Under the pieces are notes generated by a model. That model saw only the letters and a program-made list of their open reading frames with translations, was not told the DNA's origin and ran no database searches. From contig CAIIXF020000002.1 of the NCBI GenBank assembly GCA_903813345.2, forward strand, positions 7,769,555-7,833,554: 64,000 nucleotides of DNA, in the 5' to 3' direction. The DNA comes from Owenia fusiformis. Lineage: Eukaryota; Annelida; Polychaeta; Sabellida; Oweniidae. Below are positions 24,701 through 36,700 of the stretch, piece after piece. A program made the position numbers and the translations under genes. Within the stretch, counting starts at the first letter, position 1. The number at the start of each line of letters is the position of its first letter.

Positions 24701-27700
24701 ATATAAACAAAAGGGACAATGTCTAGAGAATTCAGGGTTAAACAAATCAGAGTATTGGTTTGTACTTGAGTTACTCTTAAATGCATTAGTGGGAAAAAGA
24801 ATTATTTTCCATGGGAGTCCTTTTATCAGAGTATTGATGTGTACTTAAGCTTGTCTTAATTGAGAGGGTGAAATTATTATCAACGGAGGTCATGTTGTCT
24901 TTTCACGTTTTATGTTATTCCATCTTAGATGCTGATTTTCCAACTGCCATGCCCCCTCCACCAAGCATCATGTTAAAGCCAACAAGAACGCAACAAGAGA
25001 TAGAGGCTGACAAGAAGAGACAGGCTGAAGTTGATAGAGTCACTGCTGAGAGGGCAGAACTTGCCAAGAAGGCTAATGTCATAAGCATAACTGCACAGCC
25101 TATGCACAGGCCCAATATACTGTCTAACACTCTGGGTATGTATTTTCTCAGTTCGGTGCACTACTTCTCATACATTTATTCTTTACTAGTAAACAGGTTA
25201 GAATTTCACTGTTTGATCACTATCTATTTGCCAAAAACTGGTCAAAATCTTAAAATTCAAATTTCTCAATTATTTATTTTTGACAAAAATTTATTAAAAT
25301 ACTACTTTTTTGAATTTTTTTTATCAGATACCCAAGCAAACCTTGAGGTTTACCAAAGACCTTGATTTAGGAACTATAAAGTTACAAAAAGCATCTATTA
25401 TAATGACCTGTCATTTAACTTTTTCATCTCAGTGTGTATATTAATTAATTTGAAATTGACTTTTGTTAAAAGCAGGTGTGACCAGATACACATATACCAC
25501 CCAACCAAATCCTCAAATCTACCCGAGACCCGCAGCTTCATCTACCACAACATTGGGTTACCAAGGTAACCAGTATAGCAACCCACAAAGCCAAGCACAG
25601 ACGCAGTCTATGATTGATAATATCATGAAGGAGTTGTACCCAGGGGGCGCCACTGTTGCACAACCAAACAATCTCACCCTGGATGGCTCTGCGGTGACAG
25701 CCCAGTCAACAGGTATTTAATTTCATGTAAAAAACTATTTGAATATAATGTCGATAAAAGAAATTAAACAAGACTTGCAATCTATCTATGACCCCATTGA
25801 CCCAGTGATCTCCCCAGCATCAAAGCAAGTGGGCGCAGCACCCACCTGAGATTTTAAAAAATAGGCTTGCATCCACCAGAAAATTCATTTGCACCCACTT
25901 CAAAATAAGAAAAATCATGAAAAATTTGCATATTTTGACCAATTTTGGTCTAAATTGCGAAAAAAAGAATTTTGCACCCACTTGAGGAAAAATCCTGTGG
26001 AGATCACTGTGTCCTCTGGTCAGTTCACTCAAGGACTATTTAATCACAATTTACAGAGTAAACCATTACATAACCATATAAAATAGAAAGACTGATGCAT
26101 TTGGAGTTGCTTTGAATAAAACATGTGAGACTTGTTTTGTTTTTCAGTCAAACCAACACCTGGTCCAACACCTGTACCAAAGGTTACGAAACCAATCCCT
26201 AAGAAAGCAGCGAATGATGATGATGATTGTGTCGATATCACTGATGATGTCATTGATAAGGAAATCGAGGATGAAATGACGAGTACATCTGGAGAGGAAT
26301 CAGATTCTGATGATGAGGATACTGATGAGTCTGATGAGGATGAAAGCAATGAATCTGAAGAGGAGGACTCTGAAGAAGATGAAGGTATTGTTACATTTGC
26401 AGTGGACCTGCCTTTTAGCGTACTGTATTCTCTCTAATGAGTGCACAGTCCCAATGAGCGCATATGTGACTTTTATGATGAATATGATCTCAAGAAATAT
26501 CTAAGTTTAAAACATTTTTTTGATTATTTACAGTTCTAACAAGATATTGATTTATCTGATTTATCGAAGAGAATCTCACAATATCGCAGTTTCACAAAGA
26601 TCGGTGCTATATAGCCTTCATCCTATATTCTGGGTGGATGGGCAAGTGCAACATAAATCTCGTCATTAAAATTCCAAGAAAAACACTTCAACCCGATCAA
26701 TTTGAAAGTTTTACAAATGCAAGAGCAGGCTAGTGCCAAGAATTGATTAGATTTTGGGCATGCTGGGTTAATTACATAGCAGCCATTTTTGTTATCCCAT
26801 CGAACGAAGTTCGTAGGGATATAGGGAACGCGTCCGTCCGTCCGTCCGTCCGTCCGTCCGGGCAATAACTCAAATACCGTTGGACCGATTTAGTTCATAT
26901 TTTGTACACATATACCCTATGGGGATAGAAGTTCTGCTCGATTTTCCGATTTTTGCCAATTTTCAAAATGGCCGCTCATTTCAAAATGGCGGCCATTTTA
27001 GTGGCGATTTTACAGTAATTTAGGTGCAATATGTAAAACTGTAATAGCAATATGTTTTAAATGTAAAAAAATTATAAAGGACATTAATAATGCTACAAAT
27101 GTAGATATTAAAGAAGCACATGGCAGCCATCTTGAAAAATGGCGGCCTTTACGCATCATTTTACGATTTTGGCTGTAACTCAAAAAATAGTGGAGCGATT
27201 TTGTTCATATTTGGTATGTGAATACTATAAGCATTGCACACTGTCTAAAGACACTTTTGGTAGAAGGCGGCCATTTTTCAAAATGGCCGCCATTTTAACG
27301 CATTTTACTATAACTTGAAAAGTAGTGGAGCGATTTTGTTCATATTTGGTATGTGAATACTATAAGCATGGCACACTGTCCTATGACACTTTTGGAAGAA
27401 GGTGGCCATTTTGAAATTTTTTTAAAAAATGGCCGCCATTTTAACGTATTTTACTATAACTCGAAAAGTAGTGGAGCGATTTTGTTCATATTTGGTATGT
27501 GAATACTATAAACATGGCACACTGTCTATTTCTAATGACGCTTTTGGTAGAAGGTGGCCATTTTGAAAAATGGCCACCATTTTAACGTATTTTACTATAA
27601 CTCGAAAAGTAGTGGAGCGATTTTGTTCATATTTGATATGTGAATACTTTAAGCATGGCACATTGTCTAATAAAACTTTGGGGAGTAGTCGGCCATTTTT

Positions 27701-30700
27701 AAAAATGGCCACCATTTTTATGTGTGTTATTTTACAAGTACGTGTGCAATTTTTCAAAAATTTTAGAGGTGGCTACTTAAAAGCATATTATTTCTTCTGA
27801 TGACAACTTGGCTAGTGAGCAACCATTTTGAAAATGGTGGCCTTTCTGGTGTGTTGTTTTATGATATTTGCGCTCGTTTGTAAAAATGCCAGCCATTTCT
27901 GTTTGATGGGATTCGCTACGCTTTGGCGTTGCCGTTGTTCTGGTTCATCATTTATCATTGTGTGTCTCGTTGAAAAATTTCAGATGAATCTGAGGATGAA
28001 GAAGATAATGATGAATCTCCAGATGAAGAAAAAGATGAAGACAACAACAAATCAAAATCAACAAAGAACAAGAAAACACCTGCAGATGATATCATAGCAA
28101 TATCAGATGATGATGATGAAAAACCAAAGAGTCGTAAAAAACTGAACATGGACATTGATGTTGCTAAGTCTCCAGAGAGGAGAACTTCGCGACGTGGAAT
28201 GTCACAATCAGAATCTGAAAAATCACTAAGTAAAGCACCATCTACAAAACAAGGACAATCAAAAACTGACAAATCCAAAAATCAAACACCAAGAAAAACT
28301 AGGACTAAAGCTCAGTCAGATACTGAATCTGAAGCTAGTTCAAACATCAAAACTGAGTCAGAATCTAAAGGAAAAACAGACACTAAAGATAAAAAGCTGT
28401 CAAGGTCTAAGGATAAACCAAATAAGGAAGCAGATGCTAAAGATAAAAAAGGCAGTAAAGAGGACTCTAAAGTTGAGGCTAAGCCACCCACCAGAAGATC
28501 TTTGAGAGGAGAGGCTCCTGAGATAAAGGAGAGTGAAAAAAGTACAAGGTCAACAAGGTCAAAGGTATGTAATATTTATTGTGAATATTTGTGGTTTAGA
28601 AGAAGTGACTCATTGTTATAGTCTCCTTTGTGGACGCTGGTCAGTGTTGGTGGTTGACATTCAACATTCGGCATCTATAACAAATGGCAGGTAGTGACAT
28701 TTTGCATCTTAATGCCTTGTTGAAAAGTAAAGTCTAATTTTCATTCTTTTTGCTTTGATTAAAAAATTGAGTTGTATCTTTAAAAATGCAAAATAATTAA
28801 TGCTGTTATGTATTTGGTTCAACAGTTTGATATAAAAGACTCTAAAGCAAACACCAAAGACTTGAGTGACAGTGATAAAGAAAAAAGAAAATCAAAGAAA
28901 CAAACCAGGGTAACCAAGAAAAAGGAATCATCATCTGAAAGTGAAGAAGATGAAAAAGAAGATGCTCCCATTAAAAAGAAAACTACAGGCACCAAAAGCA
29001 AAGATTTGGCATCAGATAGCGACGATGATGAAAGTGAGGAAAACTCGACAACCACAAAGCGTGTCACACGACGTGGAAGAAAGAATGATGCTGTTAAGGC
29101 AAAAGCAACCAAGGAAAAGACAAAGAGTGCCAAAGATGACTCAGAAGAAGATATGGAAGAAGATGGGAGTTCCCAAAGGCCAACACGTGCCAGTAAAAGG
29201 AAGTTCAAATCCGATGAAGGTATTTATAAATTAAGTACTTTTTTCGGTGATACGATATTTGGTGACAGGAGAATCACCTTATAATTCCAAATTAAATACT
29301 TGAAAAGATATCAGAGATGGTGATCAGTAATTGAAAACATTTATTCAACCTCACATCTTAATACTGCATCCAGAGTGATTTGTCCATGAATGAAGCGAAT
29401 GGCTGGCACTCTCTCATGGGAATTTGACAATTACAAAATACCGATATCCAGTTCAGTTTAAATTACCACAAAGTGTGCCACATGAGGTTGAAAGTGAGAT
29501 ATTTTCAAGGAAAGATTAGAAGAATATAACAATAATACATTTGAAAACCATTACTGTGACGTGTGTTTTGTTTTTTAGAAAAAGCTGGTCCAGTGAAGAA
29601 GTCCAAGAAGGGCAAAGGCAACCAAGATAGCAGTGAAGATGAAGAGGAAGAAACAGGAAAAAGCAAAAAGGGGAAAAAGCAAACAAAGAAAACCAAAAAG
29701 AAAGGTTAGACATTCATTTAATATACATATTGAACTAAAAAAGACCTGAATAAAGGCAATTGCTGAGAAATTATTTATCTTAGTCAAACACTTTTTCATA
29801 CGCACCTAATGCAAAATATTTCGGGGAAGTGTAAGAAAGGCTAGGCAAAAAGGATGATATAGAGTCACGTAAAACTGATGTTTAATCCCTCCAAGTAAAT
29901 AAGAAATATTGTGTCATTTCAGTAAATAGCCTTATTTATATTTCATTATATTTCAGGGAAGAGTAAGAAAGGCAAAAGGATGATACAGAGTCTTGTAAAC
30001 TTGTGTTTAATCCATAATCCCTCCCAGTATATTAAATATCCTCTCTTCAGTAAATAATGTTTTAATTTCAGTAAATAACGTTTTTAATTTCAGTAATAAG
30101 ATAATCTTATTTATATTTCAGGGAAGGGCAAGAAAGGCAAAAAAGATGATACAGAATCGGATGCATATGAAGACATTTCCTATGAAGACAGCGATGAAGA
30201 AGAAAAAGATGCAAAGATGAGGAAGAAGAAACGCAAAAAGAAGAAGAAAGATGAGAAATCTGGGAAAAAGAAAGGAAAAGGAAAGAAAGGAAAGACTAAG
30301 GAAACAACTGATGAGGAATCTGATGAAGATGATGAAAAAGATGTAAGATTCTTTATCTAATTAATTAATCAATATTAATGTAATTAATTGATATCAATGA
30401 GTCCCAAAGATTTAAAAAATTAATTATATGATATAAAAATCTCCCCGCATATAATAATTTGACTATATGTCAGATAATTTTGTTATCTTCTCACATGTGG
30501 AATAATTTTGATATCTCCTCTCAAGTTAGATAATTTTTTTTTACACTTGTGAGGTGATTTTGATATCTGCTCGTATATGAGTTAACTTCAATATCTCTCT
30601 ACATGTGAGATATCCCGCATGACATAATTTTGATATCCTCTCACATTTAAGATATTTTTGATATCTTTCCACATGTGAGATAAAATCTATATCTTCTGTC

Positions 30701-33700
30701 AGGGTACCCCACATGGACGTAGGAATATAAAGCGTATCCTGGGAAAGAAGAAACTCAGCAAAAAGACAGTCAGAGCTGAAAAAGAAGAAGAGGAAAGACG
30801 TGAGCGTGTAAAGAAACAAAATGAAAAGGTACATTCTGAAGAAGATTCAAGAGTTTTTTTCATATACAAATGATACTTTGATAGGATGATGTATTTTATG
30901 TACATTTTTAATTTACATTTTCACATTGATATTTGACACCCTTCCTAACATTTTGTATGTTAAAGAGACAGAGAAGGAAAGTTAGAAATAATGATTTAAA
31001 AAAATATTTCAGATTTAAAAAAATATTTCAATGTTTTACACTCTCTTTTACTTCTTATCATCATACTATCAATTTCCGGGAAAACTGCTTATCAGTTCAA
31101 GTTCAACTTCAAATCTTTATTGATGCAAAAGCAGACTTTTGCAAAGATCTGATTAGGTTTGGGCTTGCTGGACAAAAAACAGAGTGGCCATTTTGCTCTA
31201 CCGGAAGATGTGGCATATTGTTATAGTCTCCAACTATTTTTGTAGCTGGTGTTTGGCACTCAGCAGTTGGTATTCGTTGGTTGGAATCTGTAACAGTATT
31301 CAGTGTTGTAACAAATGGCAGGTTGTGACATTTCACATGTTGATGCCTTGTTTTTAAATATTGTATATATTCATTGTGTTGTTTTAACAGTTTAAGAAAA
31401 AGACGGTGATTGACCCAAAGTCACCCACAAAATGCCCAATTACAACCAAACTTGTGCTGGAGTCACATAGCAAAACAAATAGGTCGATCATCAAGGTGAA
31501 CTCTAATCTCATCACCAAGCTGAAACCCCACCAGGTTGAAGGTAAGTGTCTTACCACAGATAAACCTGTCTAAGTTGAACACCTTTGGTTCCTCTAGTGT
31601 TCAACTTGGGAGGTGTTCCACTTATAGAGGGTCACTTAACATTAAGTCCGTTGGTCTTGTAACTCCTGAAAGTGAAAGTGTTTCACTTACAGAGGTGTTC
31701 CACTTCGCAGGTTTCACTGTATAATCTTTTTATCAATCAAATTGTTGCAATTCTTTCCTCTGTCATTCCTCTTAATTTTAGTCCGAGGTGTAATTCTTTC
31801 CTCTGTAATTCCAATCAAACGTTTTCCCAATCATAGCAAACAATTTCTCATTAAACGGCTTGTAAAATTCATGAAGTTTATCGTAGAATATGTCCTCCAG
31901 CTGTGGGTGAGGCCTCCCTTTGGTATATTTCATCACGTGAATAGAGCCGTCAAGTCTCACAAATTTAGTAAAGAGTTGTTTTGTGTTGTTATAAATGAAC
32001 ATACTGCGGGTGATCACCTTTGGCACCCCCAGGAAATCTTCTAATTGGTTGAGTTCGTCGACGGGGTCTTTTATGAAGTTTTCTGCATAAACAATGTGGA
32101 CCTGTAATCGTAAAATACACTCATGTAAAGTACTAAGCTGTCACACTAGACTGTGGGGGCTCACCATTCGCCACTGTGAGCATTAATTTTTTAATTTTTG
32201 TAGTGTGAGGGGACGAGTTGCCCAAAAAATGTGTAGCTGTCCCAAAGTAACCATAAGGTGGCAAATGACTGTAGAGCCCACATGGCCTAATGTGACAGTA
32301 TCATTAAGTTATATTAGTTCTTATAAAAAATTAGCTGATATACCAAGGAGGATTGGCAGCCATTATTCAAACTCGATATTTTGTTGCCTTCAGTGGAACA
32401 ATTTAGTAAAAATATTTCTATAAGGTTCTCTTTGAACCAAGTATTTTGTTGAAAGATGGTCATTACGAATATTTTGGTAGTATTCAAGCTTCCTCAGCAG
32501 TCTAGTCTTCAAAATATGAGTAATATTGTTACCAAATTGGTGTACGCCAGGCAACATAGTATTGGGTTTGAATAACGGCTTCCAATCCTCCTTGCTGATA
32601 TACTTAGAAATCACTAAATTGAAAAATTTACTGGTTGTTTTACAGAAATTATTCAGTTGAGTTTAGCAATTAACCAGCAATTGCAAAATGTATCAGGGGC
32701 TTCATTGGCTTCAGTTGTTTACTGTTTATTTGATTAGAAATTCTAATGAAAGGGTTTTGTATGGGGCTCCAAACAAATCTACTTAAGATCAGTCTATTTT
32801 TAAAGAAAAAAGTGGAGTTTCGTAAATTCCGGTTATTGAAATGGCTCTTTTTATACTAAATGGTGGGCAACACCAACAACAATTGCTCAATTTGATCAAT
32901 ATTATGCGTTACCATTTAACCCTCTCTATATACCTGCTCCTGAGGGAAGTATCTGTAGACTTCATTGAGAATTAACATATACACGCCATCTGTCAGAAAT
33001 ATGTCATTTGTTTTAACACTGCCATCTGGTTTAAGTACCATAGCTTCTAGGGCAGGCAAGGGTTCCATAAACTTTAACTTTTTGAGCGATTGAGACATTA
33101 GATACCTGAAAAAGAAAGGGGGTGTCTTATTGTTTAAGGTTTTTTGGCTAAATAACGTATACATGATGTACTTACTAAAATCTCTTGTATGAACTTATCA
33201 TACCACGCTAACAGCATTGAGATTTTCAAGGAAAAGAAAAATGAAATCTTTGAAGTTAACCTTTTGGAAAAAATGAAAACACTTGCTTGGACACAAATTG
33301 TTTTAGAAATACTTGCCTGGATACAAGTTGTTCTAGAAATATTTTGCCTGGATATACAAGTTATTTTAGAAATACTTACTTCACTTTTTCTAAGTTTATA
33401 TTTATATGTATACATGTATCTCCTTCATGTGAAGGGCAATACATATATACATACATACATAAACACTTGCCTGAATTCAAGTTGTTTTAGAATTATTTGG
33501 CTCGATACAAGTTGTTTATAGAAAAACTTGCCTGGATACAAGTTGTTCATAGAAATACTTGTCTGGATACAAGTTGCTCATAGAAATGCTTGCCTGGATA
33601 CAAGTTGTTTTAGAATTACTTGGCTAGATACAAGTTGTTCATAGAAATACTTGCCTGGATGGATACAAGTTGTCTATAGAAAAACTTGCCCGGATACAAG

Positions 33701-36700
33701 TTGTTTTAGAATTACTTGGCTAGATACAAGTTGTTCATAGAAATACTTGCCTGGATACAAGTTATTTTAGAAATACTTGCCTGGATACAAGATGTTTTAC
33801 AGGGTCACACAGCAAGGCAATAATCTTCATATCAGGTCTGAACTGGTGCATCTCTCTAAAACTCCCAGGAATCCGGAAAACACTTGGACATTTTGAAAAT
33901 GTCACCTGTTCTGGTAGAGTGTATGGCATGTGCTCTTTGTACCTATTGTATATAGAGGTTAGGCAATGAGAGGGAAAGAATATGGATTTTATTCTAATTT
34001 TCTAAATTCTAATTTATTCAGTGTCAAGTAAATATTTGCAAAGGTTGATAATATTCTCCCAAATTAAAAAATCTAGATATATATATAATTAATTCTATGT
34101 CAAAAGATCAGGAATGAGTTCAAGTACTGAATTATTGCTAATATTTGATACAATACAGAATTTGAAGTAAAATTTATATTTTGAATGTATTTCTCATCTA
34201 AAAAATGTATTAATGAGATGAAATACTCAAATCATATGTCTACCATTGTAATGTATTGGATCCACCAAAGAAGCAGACTTCAGCTTGGTCTGTTGATTTT
34301 AACATTGGATTGAGCATCATGCTTGTCCTGAGTGCATCTGTACCACACTTTGGCATACCTAGAACACAGAAGTAGGTATTAATGTCTTAAAAGCATCATT
34401 CTTGGATTTTTGGCATAGTATAGGACATAGAAATTAGCACCTTTCTTGTCCTGAAAACATCATCAGAAATGAGCATCGTTCTTATCCTGGAAGCATCATA
34501 TCTGCACATTTTGGTATATGAGGCAAGATATTTTTGTCAGATTATAAATTCAGATCAACTGAATTATTTAACAAGTATACCACACCAAATACAATATCTT
34601 CTGTATGCCAAAGATATGTAAAAAGTGCGGTTTCTTTGCTTAAAGAGCGGGACCAATGGGATTTATTTTTCAAGTGTAACAAAATAGCAACCATTCCCCC
34701 CACATACAAGATTTTTTGTCATCAAAATATCATCTTACAATATTTATTAAAAATATAATAAGCTTGATTGCTTACTTACCAATGATAATTGCGTTTGGAT
34801 ATCTTTGTTGTAACTGACTGATGTTTGAGTATGTGTTTTTGTATGTCTCACTCGGGCCAAGAGGTGTTAAAATGTGCTTTGTATTGTCTTCATTTATATC
34901 ATTAGTTTTATGAGTATCACTTGATCCAATACTATCATTTGTATTCTCAGGATTTCCCTTTGCATTGTTTTCAACATCAGGGTTTTCCTGGTTTTCAACA
35001 ACAGATGTGTCCTGATTATCATTTTCAACAAAAGTACTTTCCTTGTTCTGGTTTCCAACAACATGACTATCCTGGTTGTCATTTTCAACATCAGGGGCAT
35101 CCTGGTCATACTCTGATTCCTCCTTTGTTAGATCATAAGCAACATTGGAAATATCTTTAGACTCAGTGTTAGTTGGATCATCATCAGTGTCATTACCTAT
35201 TTCAATATCTTTGATATTTTCTATGTAATCTTTTACCAATTCATCCATTCCAGCGTTAGACTTTTGGATAACGCTATCTGGATCTGACCATGACTTTGAA
35301 AGCTGATCAAGAGAATCTTTCATTTGTTTTTGTAGCTTAGACTCAAGTATAATTAATGCCTCACAATGTTTTTCGAGTTTTGCTTTAGTTTTGATTATAT
35401 CTTGCATTTTTTGACATTCAGTTATTAATCCTCTAGACCTGATTTGAACGTATAAACAAATGCAGATGAGAATCGTCAGCAAGCTTAATCCAAATTTGTT
35501 CTGTTTTAAAAATCGCATTTGTATTAAATGCATCATTATGGTATCTGTTAGCTTGGGTAAAACCTAGACACAGTTAGATATTCTCAATTGAAGTTTCTAT
35601 ATTATATTTCCTCTTACAGTATTAGTTTCATGATTGTTTCATGTAAGTTGCCATTTTTAAAATTTTATGGTAAGTTGCATGTACAGTATTGTCATAGGTT
35701 TGTTCTGAGTGCGTCTGTACTCTGTACGACACTTTGACCTACCAAGAACACCGAATATACAAAAATATACAATCTTGTTTTACATGCTCAAATTCTGTAT
35801 TTGTGCTCTTGGAGTCTAGTTAGTAACATCTATGCTGTCATAACTTTTCCTTGGTCTTTGTAGAAGATAATAGTCACTAAATTTACCTTTACCTGGCTTA
35901 TTCTGATGAGTATATTCACACAATCGGCCCTATTTTATTAGTATATTCATCCTAAATATATCTGAATGAAAAAATTCTTCAGGTTCAAATCCAGTGAAAT
36001 CACCTAGATATGCAATAGATACATACAACTGCTGTACATGAGTCGATCTATTTTATGTTTTATTACATGAAGAAACAATACATGTCAATAATGTGTCTTT
36101 CCTGTTAAACCCAGGTGTACAATGTATGTACCTCTAAGCAATAATCTGTCAATAAATTGTACTTATACAATGACAAATGATTGTTTCTGTTTTGCAGCCA
36201 TAAGCCTATATTGTGAAATGACAATGAAATAAAAATTAATTCAACATGATTTATTTGAGTTACATTTTTGTGAATGTGACATGAACTCATATATTGTTCC
36301 CTTTTATGGCAAAAATGCAATTTTGGTAAAAACAAGTTAAAAAATGGAAAAACTCGCGTTTCGCGTACATTTCTTTCCCATAAGAAAATTCTAATTTAGT
36401 ACTTCAGTCATCAGATTATGCGCAGAACACATGGAGGCATGTCCGTGTGAAATTAAAATGTGGTCTGTATAAAAGACACTCTACTATACCTAACCCCTGT
36501 ATTGTATTGTTAACTATATTTTTGAAAGTATCTTATGAACATCTAACAGTCATCCAATGAACCATTAATAAGGAACAGACAAATAAAAACAAATAACACA
36601 ATCATTACTAATAAACCAAATGGGTTGCTCATGAACACCAAATGCAAGGTATAGTAGAGTGAAATAGCCACTTTATCTAATCCTCAATACCCTATTCTAG

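Noticed and set aside
25321-25365. Possible extra ATRX exon after a TTTATCAG acceptor
   Set aside because: The frame closes after 13 codons with no donor, and the exons on either side already join in phase.
28819-29208. Ser-rich minus-strand frames around 26.0-29.8 kb
   Set aside because: Antisense readings of GAT/GAA/AAA-rich ATRX exons, which are rarely interrupted by stops. No independent gene features.
33281-33790. CRISPR array
   Set aside because: Repeats run without unique spacers and lie in an animal intron; this is a minisatellite. The same holds for 58,824-59,273.
33781-33830. GTAAAA at the CDP codons as the sulfotransferase donor
   Set aside because: It would give phase 0, while the next exon needs phase 2. 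The GC donor twenty bases on restores both phase and the conserved [10 protein letters not shown] segment.
34894-35160. Met/Arg/Leu-rich and Phe/Gln/His-rich frames
   Set aside because: These are other-frame shadows of the Asn/Asp-rich sulfotransferase stem.
35970-36000. Possible tRNA T-loop (GGTTCAAATCC)
   Set aside because: No acceptor stem, anticodon arm or D-arm could be folded around it. No tRNA was found elsewhere.
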